Shown here piece after piece: positions 21,955-33,480 of a stretch of DNA of 64,000 bases. Source of the stretch: Linum tenue (Eukaryota; Streptophyta; Magnoliopsida; Malpighiales; Linaceae); NCBI GenBank assembly GCA_946122785.1, contig CAMGYJ010000009.1, forward strand, positions 9,144,937 to 9,208,936, read 5' to 3'. Below the pieces are notes generated by a model. It did not search any database, was not told the origin of the DNA, and saw only the letters and a program-made list of their open reading frames with translations. The number at the start of each line of letters is the position of its first letter. The first letter of the stretch is position 1. A program made the translations under genes and the position numbers.

Positions 21955-23728
21955 TTGGAAAAAAATAACTCGATTACTAAAAGGGCCTTACTTATATGCA
22001 GAGCTAGTAATGCCCACGTCAATCTTCCACCACCACCGCAACCTAGGCGTCCACCGGATTATGATAACGTTCCGGAAGAGGAAGGTAGAGGATTTCTACG
22101 GGGATCGTTCGACGGATCCCATGGAGATCAATTTGTGGCTGTCAAAAGTCACTCGCACTTTACAGGAGATGCGAGCAGATGACGAGGACAAAGTGATGTT
22201 GACAATGTCCCTACTGCAGGGTGCTGCTTACAACTGGTGGGCTACACTGCCAGCCAGTCAAGAGGATCCACCAGCCATCACTTGGCCAGGGTTCGTGCAA
22301 CTGTTCAAAGACCACTACATACCAATGTCCTATCGGACCGAGCAGCAGAGGGAATTCCTTATGATCAGGCAGAAGTGGGGAAGTGAAAAAAGAGAAACAG
22401 TGGCGGAGTACACATCCCGGTTTGATAAACTGCTTCCTTATGGGGGGCCACAGTTCCAGGATGCTGGGATTCAACGTAGTCACTACCTAGAGAGCCTGAA
22501 GCCTACCCTTAGGAGGGACCTGAGCGCACATGTGTGGAACAGTAGAGAGGAGATTTATCAGGCAGCCCACCGAGTGGAGAGGGTAGAACAGAGCTTGTAC
22601 GAAGAAAGGGTACAACGAGATGGTCATAAGAGGAAGGCTATGAGCTTCACAGAGGGACCGAGCCAGATAAGTCAGACCAGGAGGAGGCCGAATGGTCCAC
22701 CCAGTTATGGAGGCACTCAAAGTCGGGCTGGTTCGACTAAGCCGGGTCCAACCTATAATAACAGGGGTCCTTGTAACCAGTGTGGGAAGATTCATCCGGG
22801 GGAATGCAAGCTTCACTTAGGGGTCTGTTTCCACTATAAGGAGCCAGGCCATTTCGCCAGAGAATGCCCTAAGAAGGGAGGGCAAGGGAGGACTCAGTCT
22901 GAACAGTCTGTTCGTGGTGGAGGAGGCAAAACTCACACCGGGTACCAGTTTGGCAATCAGCCAAACCGATCTTTCAACAACAATGGAGGAAATGTTGGGC
23001 GGTCCATCCGTAATGATAGGGGCCAGGGGTCTCAAGCAGCTGGGCAACCAAGGATCTTCGCCATGAGGAGAGAAGAGGCGGATGCTGCACCTGAAGTGGT
23101 GACGGGTATGATTACTCTTTATCGACATTCAGCTTTTGTGCTCATCGATTATGGTTCTACGCATTCATTTATCTCTACAAAGTTTGCTAGAAACGTAAGA
23201 ATACCATCAGTGAAGTTGGGTCAGAACTTAGGAGTGAGAACCGCGGTAGGGGATACGTTGATAGTGGATTCCGTCATTAGGAATTGCACTATCACAGTGG
23301 CTGGTTACGAGTTCGAAGCAAATCTGATCATACTACCGTTTGACGAGTTTGACGTCATACTGGGTATGGATTGGCTGTCCAAGAACCGAGCAAGGGTAGA
23401 TTGTTACAAGAAGGAGGTTAGCCTTGAAATTGAGGGCAAGGGCACGACATTATTCAAGGGTACCAAAAAGCTGATTCCAGGAGGCTTAATCTCTGCGATG
23501 AAGGCCTTCTCGTTGATCCAAAAAGGATGTGAAGCCTACTTGGCCCATATCAAGGAGGTGCAAGAGAAGAAGATAGAAGATGTGCCTATTGTGAGAGAAT
23601 ACCCCGAGGTATTCCCCGAAGATCTTCCAGGATTACCGCCGCAACGGGAGGTGGAGTTTGTATTGAAGTGGTTCCTAGTACAGCACCAATATCCATTCCT
23701 CCATACCGCATGGCACCAGTGGAGTTGA
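21955..23728 (+). pseudogene. chromovirus gag and protease, degenerate
   Basis: The N-terminus starts in one frame (about 21955-22090, with a Pro-rich PPPPQPRRPPD stretch) and shifts into the frame of 22010-23728. The capsid region shows STDPMEINLWLSKV, GAAYNWWATLP and FKDHYIP. The zinc knuckle at about 22825-22870 reads CFHYKEPGHFAREC: the second Cys is replaced by Tyr. The protease active site reads LIDYGSTHSFIS (near 23140), with Tyr where Ser or Thr should follow Asp, and the downstream ILGMDWL motif is intact. A shift near 23665 ends the frame before reverse transcriptase. Both key-site changes are single G-to-A or C-to-A type changes. Confidence 0.88.
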
Positions 23729-24963
23729 AAGAGCTGAAGGAGCAGTTAGAAGAGCTATTGGAGAAGGGTTTCATCTGCCCTAGCGTATCACCGTGGGGAG
23801 CACCAGTATTGTTCGTGAAGAAGAAGGATGGTAGTATGAGACTGTGCAGCGACTATAGGAAGTTGAACAAGGCAACCATCAAGAATCGTTATCCTCTACC
23901 AAGGATTGACGATCTCTTCGACCAGCTACAAGGATCAAAAGTGTTCTCAAAAATTGATCTAAGGTCTGGATACCATCAATTGAGGGTAGCAGATGGCTCC
24001 ATACCTAAGACGGCATTTCGCACACGATATGGCCACTACGAGTTTTTGGTCATGCCGTTCGGTTTGACTAATGCACCGGCAGCTTTCATGGCCTTGATGA
24101 ACCGAGTTCTTCATGAATATCTAGATAAGTTTGTCATCATGTTCATTGATGAAATTCTCATCTACTCTAAGAGCGAGAAAGATCATGAAGAGCACTTAAG
24201 GGTGGTATTACAGAAACTGAAGGAGGAAGAGTTGTATGCCAAGTTCTCTAAATGCGATTTCTGGCTAGACGAAGTTCTATTTTTGGGACATATGATCTCT
24301 GGTCGTGGAGTTGAAGTGGATCCTAAGAAGATTGAAGCTGTGACAAATTGGATTCCACCAAAGAACGTTTCCGAAGTACGGAGTTTTCTGGGTTTAGCTG
24401 GGTATTACCGGAGGTTTGTAGAAGGCTTCTCCAGTATTGCGAGACCCATGACTCAATTATTGCAGAAGGGGAAGGCATTTGTATGGGACGAGAATTGTCA
24501 AGCTGCATTCGAGTTGTTGAAGAAGAAGTTGACGTCTGCACCCGTGTTGGCACTACCAACCAGCGGTGGGGAGTATTCCATCTATAGCGATGCTTCCTAT
24601 CAACGGTTGGGTTGTGTGCTGATGCAAGATAAGAAGGTGATTGCGTATGCTTCGAGGCAACTACGAACCCACGAGGTGAACTACCCCACCCATGACTTAG
24701 AGTTGGCAGCAGTGGTCTTCGCCTTGAAGCTATGGAGACACTATCTCTACGGCGAGACTTTCACCATCTTTACTGATCACAAAAGTCTCCAACACTTAAC
24801 TGATCAGAAGGAGTTGAACATGAGACAGAGGAGGTGGATGGAGCTGTTAAGCGATGACGATTGTACTATTAAGTACCATCCAGGAAAGGCAAATGTGGTA
24901 GCAGATGCATTGAGTAGGAAGAGAGAGAGTCCTTTACCCGAATTGGTCTCTTTGGGGCCATGA
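23668..24963 (+). pseudogene. chromovirus reverse transcriptase and RNase H
   Basis: The frame holds the complete set of blocks: [57 protein letters not shown], the catalytic box, and [13 protein letters not shown]. The catalytic box is FIDE instead of FIDD (near 24145-24156), so the second of the paired aspartates is lost as Glu. RNase H follows with YSDAS, the Glu of DLELAA, FTDHKSL and VADALSRK, all four acidic residues visible. It ends at TGA 24961-24963, four bases into the next frame. The residue change in the box probably lowers or abolishes polymerase activity. Confidence 0.92.
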
Positions 24964-26458
24964 ACATGGAATTGGAATTAGAAGAAGTGACGAAGCTGTT
25001 AGCAACCTTGAAGGTTCGCCCTATGTTACAGGAACGTATCAAGGAGAAGCAGGGTGAAGATACAGAATTGGGGAAGTATAAGAAACGAGTGTTAGAAGGG
25101 AAGGACATAAAATTTGAATTTGTAGATGGTGTACTGATGTATCAAGGAAGATTGTGTGTGCCGGATGTCGACAAGTTAAGAAAGGACATTCTGGACGAGG
25201 CTCACTCTGCACCGTATGCAATGCACCCTGGTGCCACAAAAATGTATCGTACCCTCAAGGAGCATTTTTGGTGGCCAGGATTGAAGAAGGATGTAGCAGC
25301 ACATGTTTACCAGTGCTTGGAATGTCAAATGATTAAGGCTGAGCATCAAGCCCCAGTCATTGAACACCTACTGCTGGAGATTCCACAATGGACTTGGGAG
25401 AAGATCACTATGGACTTTGTGTATGGATTGCCGAGGACCCCGAAGGGAAATGACGGAGTATGGGTAATTGTAGACCGATTCTCAAAGGTGACTCATTTTA
25501 TACCAATCAAGTTCAAGCCCGGGCTGGAAGAATTGGCTAGATTGTATGTGAGAGAGATAGTGAGGCTACATGGAGTTCCACTTAGCATCGTGACTGATCG
25601 CGATCCTAGCTTCACGGCATGATTCTGGGTTAAGTCTTCAGAAGGCTATGGGCACTAAAGTGCATTTCTCTACTGCATATCACCCCCAGACTGATGGACA
25701 GTCAGAGAGGACAATTCAAACGCTGGAAGACCTGCTGAGGGCGTGTGTATTGACGATGGAGGGAGCCTGGGATGAGCATTGCCCCTAATGGAGTTTGCTT
25801 ACAATAACCAGTATCACAGCTCGATACAAGCAGCTCCATATGAGGTATTGTATGGGAGAAAATGTCGCACACCACTATACTGGGATGAAGAAGGAGTGTG
25901 ACAACTAGAAGGTCCGGATATGGTACAGAAGGCAGTGGAAAAGGTGGAGGCAATTCGTCAAAACTTGAAGGTGGCCCAGGACCGGCAGAAAAGTAATGCT
26001 CAGAGGCCAGGAAACCCACGCAGTCATGAAGTGGGTGATATGGTATTTCTGAGGGTGTCTCCTTGGAAGGGAGTAATGAGATTCGGCAAGAAAGGAAAGC
26101 TTAGTCCGAGGTATGTCGGGCCATACGAGGTGTTGGAGCGTGTGGGACCCTTAGCATATCGACTAGCTTTACCTCCTAGCCTATCTAGGATTCACGATGT
26201 CTTCCATGTAAGCATGCTAAGGGCATATCGATCTAACCCTGAACATGTGATCAGGCATGAGAACATCCAGTTGGAGGACGATTTTACTTACGAGGAAACC
26301 CCAGTCAAGATCGTGGATAAACAAAAAAAGAAATTGAGGGAAAAAAAAAGATTGTAATGGTAAATGTGATATGGAGGAACCAGGACAACGAGGCTGCTAC
26401 TTGGGAGACAGAAACTAGAATGCGAGAGAAGTACCCGGAATTGTTTAGCGATGCTTAG
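24960..26458 (+). pseudogene. chromovirus integrase with C-terminal chromodomain
   Basis: The first part (24960-25622) carries the H-H-C-C zinc site (HPGATKMYRTL, then CLECQ) and the first two catalytic aspartates (MDFVYGLP and VTDRDPSF). TGA at 25620 and a frameshift precede HPQTDGQSERTIQ with the Glu; a TAA near 25786 and TGA near 25900 follow. The segment from 25920 has the GPY module (KLSPRYVGPYEVLERVGPLAY) and HDVFHVSMLR. A shift in the A-run near 26345 separates the chromodomain: its first strand YEETPVKIVDK is on one side, VIWRNQDNEAATWE on the other. The chromodomain would steer insertion towards heterochromatin. Confidence 0.88.
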
Positions 26459-26720
26459 ATCGATGGTCGGTTTGTGCCAATGTATTTTAGCGTTCAGCTC
26501 TCAATACGCACTATTTAATAATAGGCTCGATGATTAAGTTCTGTCCCGCCAAGTACAACAACACAGTTCATCCAAAATTTTGAGGTCGAAATTTATTTAA
26601 GGGGGAGGGAAATGTTACATCCCAGTCAAACTAATCCCAGTCGAATACAAGTGTTTGTACCTCAATACCTATCCAACTATTTCAATTTCGGGGACGAAAT
26701 TTTTATAAGGGTGGAGGAAA
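26459..26720 (+). other. chromovirus 3' untranslated region and purine tract, duplicated module
   Basis: AAGGGTGGAGGAAA directly before the LTR start at 26721 is the purine tract. An earlier version of the same module, GTCGAAATTTATTTAAGGGGGAGGGAAATGTTACA, lies at 26583-26617; both follow a GTCGAAATT or GACGAAATT block. The upstream module even ends in an LTR-like TGTTACATCCC, so it may be a relic of an older LTR start. Confidence 0.7.
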
Positions 26721-29551
26721 TGTAACACCCCGACATTTGGATTCGAGTTCGACTATAGTAAGTGAACGACTGAATAAACGTTTATGTAGAAATAGTTACA
26801 ATTACGAATTAGGAATAATAATAATAACTTATTATTATTAGTAGTAAAATATAACAAACAAAAAAAAAGAAGAAAAGCCACCCTACCCCACGTCACCCCA
26901 CCTCTCCCTCTCCCTGCCATTACCCCAACTAATCCCCACCCCTCCCAAGCTCATTTACACAGCCAGCTATCAGCTGAAACCACCCACCAACAATGCATTT
27001 ACAGTCTCATCCGTTTGTCCCAAGAGACACATGAGCAATCCATTCTCAATTATATCTACATAGCATAAGATATTGCTTTCTAATGGAGCAGCTGCAAAAG
27101 AGTGTCGGTGCTCCATCTTCTTCCATAAATATAATACTAGCTACTTCTTCAAGTCTTCCCTTGTCTCTGACCTATCGCCCCTCTCCATCACTACTGCTTC
27201 TCCAAGAACGCCAGCACTCATCCTTCATCGCCATTAACTTTGTCCATCCTTTCCTTGCCACACGAAGTTTCCCATCGCTATCATCGTCGATCGGATAGCT
27301 ACCACGACACTAGCAACTGTTTTCATCGAGAGTCTCTTCCTCTGTCTCTCGAACCATAGGTAAGAACAATGGAATCACATGCTTTATTAACCTTCAAAGC
27401 TCCGTAGGTACTAACCATGGTTGTCTTTCACCGTAGCTTTGACGGGGAAGACGTGGGGTCATCGAATGTCGACCCAAACAAGGAACAAGGGCCATACATC
27501 TTTGTATCGACGTCTAGGCACGAATACAAGGTAAGAAAACCACGATCCTCGCATTCGAAACTGATTACATATGAGTTTGTACGAGTTATAGTTTTCTGAA
27601 AAATTGGTGACGAAAATTACAACCTTTTAGTGACAGAATAGATTCGGTCGCTAAAGATTGCTGGGCTATTGTCCAAATCAGTCCCCCATGAATTCAGTAC
27701 ATACAGCTTAGTCCCTCAGAGTTTTAAGTTTTGATAATTTGGCCCGATAATCGTATTTTTCATGGTTATGTTAATTTCCTACACTTTTCCGTGGGTATTT
27801 TCATAATATGATAATTTTATAAATTTGCGAATATTTATATGATGCTCGTGTATAAATTTTAGAATTTTTGGATATGTATTTGTATTTATATAAATTTAAA
27901 GAATATTAGTTTTAATTAATTAAAATACTGTACGAAGTTGTTTTGGTGATTTGATAATTTTACATGAAACTAGGATTATTTATTGATGTTATAAAATTAT
28001 GAATCAGAATTATTAGTTTTTGTGACTTGGTTTAAAAATTATATATGATTAATTTTAATAGGAAAAAGAGGTTATTTAAAAGAGGGGCTTATGTTTATTA
28101 ATTGAGATTAATAATTTGAGTTAACCAAGGTCAGACTTTGGAGTCTTAAGTGGAAAATATATTTTGAGAAATTTATGAGGATTTTATGAGAGCTATTTTA
28201 GGAGTTATTTAATTGCTTGAGATGATTTAATTCTCGATTAAAGGGTTGAAAAGATTAGTTTTAAGAAAATGATTTAAAGAGATTGAGGGCCATTTTTAAA
28301 GGATGTTGGGAATAAGTGATCAATGAGGAAAATTTTCCCAATACGTTAAAGAGACTAAATATGAGGATTACCGACTAAGGGAAGATGATTTCAGTTTATA
28401 GGATTGAGGAAGCGATCGGATTAAGGATTAAACATCAAGGGAACTAAGAATCGTCATTTGAGAGGTGAGTGGTTTAAGGGGGTAAATTCTACGCCTTACG
28501 TATTTTCAAGTATTTGACTTACGAGTTTTAACTATGTGTGTTCATGTGAATTGTATGCCAGTGATTAATTTGTGTCGTGATTGATAAATCATTGTTTATT
28601 TGATATATTATCTGAGATGCTCTATTTGAGTTATGATTGTGAAGTATATGATCATTTGAGCTTTCATTATTTATTTGAAGCTTTTATATTATGTTTATTT
28701 AATGAAGGTTGTTTGATCTTTAAAGATCAACATTTAAGAGGTATTTCACTCCTAATTAAATTAGGGTGAAAAGATTTATAGGTAGTTCACTAACGCCAGT
28801 CCCCCGCCCCAGTGAAAGTTTAAAGGAAGAGCAAGTTTGCTCTTAAGGAACATGTGGATGAATCACTTAGACATCACATGAAGTTTAAAGGAAGAGTATA
28901 ATATACTCTTAAGGTTTATGGGGTTGAATCGATTACTCCCATAAAAAGGTTTAAGGAAAGGCCTATGTTGGCCCTCATACGTATGAGCTGGGCGGCTGGA
29001 CTAGTTAGTGAGGGGATCCTAGTGTCGGTCAAAGGTTTAAGATTTTGGGAGTGGCGAGTAACCGTAACTCCCACATTTATTTTTAAAGGGTTAAAGTATG
29101 AAAGGGTTGAAGTATAAATAACTTCCACAAGTTTTGAGGTGAACACTTAAGGGAACACCCTTAAGTGCTTCAAGTTTAAGTCACGGCGTAGACTGACCCC
29201 AACCCACTCACCAGGTCGTAGAGGAGGAGCTAGGGAGCATCCAGTGGGAGATCAGGCTACCCGAGGAGGACCACGTGAGCACTTCTGAAGATGTCTGACC
29301 ACGGATCGGAGTAAGCAGCATTTGTAATCTTTAGTTATTTGCTTTATGATTATGAGTAATGACTGGAGATTTAAAAGGATAAGAATTTATGGTTTGAGGT
29401 TTGCCCAAATGTTAGGGCTTTGCTTATGAATTATAACAATTTCTTTTCAGTATTGGTATTTAAAGCACATTATTATTCCTTTCTTTCTAAATTTTAAATA
29501 TGCTCCGGAGCAAAAATATTATTTAAGGGTTTTAGAGATCGGGACGTGACA
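26721..29551 (+). repeat. 3' LTR of the chromovirus, complete
   Basis: 2831 bp, beginning TGTAACACCCCGACATTTGG and ending ATCGGGACGTGACA. It includes a 610-bp block (28311-28920) missing from the 5' copy and a near repeat of TTTAAAGGAAGAG at about 28816 and 28890. Short open frames in it (27083-27298, 27417-27599) are also present, broken or changed, in the other LTR and are not genes. Confidence 0.92.
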
Positions 29552-29594
29552 GTATACATGTGATAATGACCAATGATGAACTAGGAGAGCCCAT
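29552..29594 (-). pseudogene. small secreted protein, copy F, cut by the chromovirus
   Basis: Only the ATG (29592-29594) and about 13 following codons remain, encoding the MGSPSSSS start and the beginning of the hydrophobic core. The rest was separated by insertion and later lost with the deletion at 19880. The TATA box at 29717-29723 remains and could still drive a transcript into the 3' LTR. Confidence 0.88.
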
Positions 29595-30838
29595 TTATCA
29601 GATTTTCTTTTGTATTTGACGGATCAAAAGAGACTGGAAGGTCTACTGATGGGTTATAATTGTGTCTCTTAGCTACTCGTTTGGGAGATGTGACTCCACC
29701 ATTATGATGGTAATCAATTTATAGGGATCATGTTAATTTTCAAAATAAAGACGATTAGTTGTTCTAGTTTACTTGGTTTATAATGCTTTTGATGGTTAAC
29801 TTCATTGCGATTAATTTGTTCCATGGGTATGAGCAGAAAACTTAAATGGCATGCAACCAAACATCTGTAGTTTTTTTCGTAGTAGAACTAGAAAACTAAT
29901 AAATGAACATGAGTTGTATTTCATTAAAATTGAGATACATAAGTGGGATTGGATGTCGTATCAATGCAACCATACATATTAGAGCAACCCAAGAACGTCC
30001 TTGCCATATTAAGATGCTAAGTATGATTTTTATTATGATTTCAACAGTTATAGGATATTTAGGCATTATTTCTATTACAGATTGAGAAATCATACAATGG
30101 CACGAAAAAAACTAAAAAGTGAGTTAACTTTTTTATTGCTTCTACCGTTATCTGTTATAGATATTTTTAAGGACATGTAATTGGATGCACAGGATAATGT
30201 CAAACTGATAATTTGAACCTGGAAAATAGGTGGCGGGTCATTATGTTCGAGATTCGAGATGGATTGGGTTAGATGCAAACAATATGGATTTGAATACAAA
30301 TAAAACCATCTACGGCCATAGCCGTTGATCAAATGTAATATTTATACTTTTGATCACCTTTGTTCTTGTGTCTTGAGTTTTGTTTTCATTTTCTCTCTTG
30401 GTAGTCAAAATTTTCTTAGTTTTTTTTATTGTATACTAATGAGTTAGATTGATTCGAATGAACTTGATATGTACTCTCACTGTATCATTTTAGTTGTTGT
30501 TACTCTTTTTGTTCTATCATTTTCCGGGAGAAATCATCACGAAACTCCACTTTTCATACTTATCCATTTACTGCTCTATCGGTAACTCATTCCTATCTTA
30601 ACTCTCATTTCCATTTGAAGTGTTTATGGGTGTGATTTATGAATACATATTGTTTTCCATGGATGTGTAAGCGGTGAATGTTGAAAAAAGCTAAAACACT
30701 TTCGTGATTATAGTGGCAACTTTTTAGTTTCATTTTGGAATTGCTCTATCTATTGACTTTGATACATGAATGGCGCGATTATATTTGTCAATCTCCGTCT
30801 CCGATTGTTTAGCGTTATTGATCGGAGAACTTGTATGA
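29552..30838. repeat. array unit F (partial)
   Basis: Homologous to 13297-14590 and to unit A. It begins with the first codons of the secreted-protein gene at the chromovirus end and runs to GTATGAAAGACC, where the same transposon fragment as in unit A begins. Sharing of this junction with A shows that the fragment was present before A and F separated. Confidence 0.88.
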
Positions 30839-33089
30839 AAGACCGATCAGGTATTTTAGCTTCGCGGTCGGGACTCCTTCTGCTTCCACGGCCTCCAAAA
30901 AGATTTTACTCGATCGCCCATTCGCATTTACCTGGTCGGGTATTTCAGTGTCTGACCGGGTATTTCAGCTTCCAACTCCTCTAGGCGCCAATTCTCCACG
31001 TTTTGACCTGAAACTCGCTTCCATGTCCACGCCAAGTCTTGAAATATAACATAAACGCACAACCTAGCTTGAAATCGGCTTAAAACACGAGAATTGACTC
31101 TCAAACGGTTCAAGAATAGTGGCCAAAACATGTGCAAATAATGGTCTATCAAATTCCCCCACACTTAACCGTTTGCTTGTCCCCAAGCAAACCTGACTCA
31201 AACTAATGCAACTCTCCAGACCTCTACAGCATCATGCAATCCCGATCGTTGATAGAGGATTTCCTAGATCATTTAGCGGCTTACAAGGTCTACCAGTCTT
31301 CTAAAACATCCCCTGTTTCCCTCAATGCGAGTACTAGACTCTCAACAGGATCATGCGAGGCAGTGGACCTAGGACAGATGATTCATGGACAAGGACTCTC
31401 CGTATTGGGTGCTCTTTCATTCTGCTTATCACATTGCACTTAACTGGGGTTTTAACTGCAGTTTTAAGCGCGATCGACACTTATTAGGTGAGCAAGAGCA
31501 ATTTCTGTACATCTGTTACTCGCCAGAGTAATTCTTTTAACTCCTTTTTCTCACTTCGTGTGGTTCAATGAAATTAAGGGGGGTCGGAAGCTCTATCCGT
31601 GCCCTTAAAAACACATCCTCAAGTAGGCAAACCATTCAACGGGTGAAAATTTTACTCGTACTAGAGATGGCTTAGCTTCACCTTGTAAGCCTAACCCACC
31701 AAGGATCACTAAAGTCTCTTCCAAAACCCGATTTTGTGCAATGAACGGTGCCACACACGTTGGGCTTACCCCATGTTTAAGATTTTAATTTTCTGACATG
31801 GAGGACCAATTGCTTTATCATTACACACCTAAGCACCCTTATACGCAACATGAGTCCACACACATCAAGAGAGAGTCATCAATATCACATGAATCAAATG
31901 TCCTACATCCACCAGTTCACACAATCAACCGACACAGCAAAATGGAAGATAAGAGAGATCTTATACTTAAGCATCCTCCATAGCGCTACACTATCTCCCT
32001 AGATTGCATAGTACTATAAACACTGTCAATTCAAAGCATACTAAGTAGGTCATTGCAAGGAACACGTACTTGGAGCCCTCAAATCGAAATTTGGTTAGTG
32101 GACTAGGCTCCAAGAACACAAACATAGGTAGACAGTCAAAGAGAAACATCACCCCCACACTTATGCTCGATAGTGCCCTCAATGGAGAAGAGGGAAAAAG
32201 AGAAGGGGAACGATGTTATCGGGAAGAACATACTGTAGCAGGACTAGAAAGTGGACCAGTTGGGGATAAGGAGGACTGGAAATGGACCAGTCGAAGCAAG
32301 AGCACGGGCTAGAGCAAAAACAATCACTCAAACACAAAGGCATTAGGAAGAGTTGTCAACCCTATAGTACATCATCCAAAAAGAAAACAAACCAAACGCA
32401 AAAATCCAGTTTGCACTTTGTCCCAGAACAAAATAAAGCAAGGAGGCGTTAAGGTGATTTCCAGTGGAGAATAAGTTGGACCATAGGTAGCCCATCAACA
32501 ATTGAGAAGCTCAATGGAGAATAAGTTGGAGAATAAGTTTAAAGTAAGTGGATGACTATACCGAGGGAAATGTTTTCCCAAAGAAGCAAGGAGAATTTGA
32601 GGTGAAGTGAAACAAAGTAGGGTGGAGGAAAAGTGTGATCCTTACATGCCTAGGGTATTAAGGAAAGGACAACACAGTTCTAGTCGAGCATATTACAAGG
32701 TTGTATTAAGCACTTGGTAGCATGTCTAAGCTTTGTGTGATGCTAGCTATTATGCCACTCACAATGAGCTAATGAAATGAACTACCGACAAGAATGGGCT
32801 GGAGAGGCTCTACAATTGTCGTGAACCTAGAGTTAGAAAGTGGCGTGATACAAGTTACATGGGCTGAACCGTGCAGACGGAGTATAGAGGAAAGAAATTA
32901 AGAGATACAAAGTTAGGAGGTACAACGACCTAGGGGATTTAAGTGTCAAATCACACATAAAGAGTTACGAAAAATGGGTGAGTTATCAGTCGTCCAAGGA
33001 CCACAGGAAGTGAAGGGAAGGATTCATAGCTCAGGGTCGCATAAATTAAAGGAAGTATAAATCCTTTTTTAGTATAAGCATTATCCCAA
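30839..33089 (-). mobile_element. 3' fragment of a non-autonomous Athila-type element (in unit F) and unclassified flank
   Basis: Near copy of 10952-12932. On the minus strand, internal DNA leads to an LTR start TGATAGACC at 31151; just before it a perfect hairpin, TTTGCTTG/CAAGCAAA (31172-31191), and the purine tract. A second purine tract lies near 32150-32163. Unlike the copy in A, the sequence continues beyond 32756 into DNA that leads up to a plus-strand chromovirus 3' end; I cannot place the exact border between the two elements and see no coding frame in 32440-33089. Confidence 0.7.
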
Positions 33090-33480
33090 GTGAGACTATG
33101 AGTTATCACGATGAACAAATTTTGAGGTCGAAATTTTTCTTCAGGAGGGGGGATCGTGACATCCCCTTCGAAAGAATTTGGAGACTGAGGTTACAGTTCC
33201 AATTTCGAGGACAAAATTGTTTTAGGAGGGAGAAAATGTAACACCCCTAGTTTGGGTTTAAGTTCGGCTCACTACTTCATTCATTCGCCCTTCGGGCTCA
33301 CTACTTCAAATTAGGATTCGACCAAATGGTTAGATCAGCGATTACATACGAAACGTTGCAACCATGGATTAATAATAATATAACTATTATTATATTATTA
33401 CCTGCTATTATTAGTTAACAAAAGGGAAGGGAACTCTCCAACCGGGGAGAAGCAAGTAATCCCCCCTAACTCAACCCGAA
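33090..33480 (+). mobile_element. chromovirus 3' untranslated end and start of its LTR
   Basis: GAGGTCGAAATTTTTCTTCAGGAGGGGGG and then AATTTCGAGGACAAAATTG with GGAGGGAGAAAA are the usual chromovirus 3' signals; the LTR starts TGTAACACCCC at 33237. The internal genes of this element are absent. The LTR is interrupted near 33481 by Athila-like sequence; its likely right end is at 40943. Confidence 0.65.

Larger units (their letters stand above)
19880..29551 (+). mobile_element. chromovirus (Tekay-like Ty3/gypsy) with truncated 5' LTR
   Basis: Parts in order: 5' LTR remnant 19881-21777, primer site at 21781, gag-protease, reverse transcriptase-RNase H, integrase with a chromodomain, purine tract, and a complete 3' LTR 26721-29551. 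The long LTRs, the GPY-type integrase end (LSPRYVGPYEVLERVG) and the chromodomain place it in the chromoviruses, and Tekay is my best guess. It landed in the secreted-protein gene of unit F: the right flank GTATACATG matches the site GAAGAGTATACATG in unit C, so GTATA is the expected duplication. Its left flank and the first 340 bp of the 5' LTR were deleted. Several stops and shifts show it is inactive. Confidence 0.92.

Noticed and set aside
27083..27298. A 71-residue frame (MEQLQKSVG start) in the chromovirus LTR, also at 19906.
   Set aside because: It is within the LTR, lacks a recognised domain, and its conservation follows from LTR identity.
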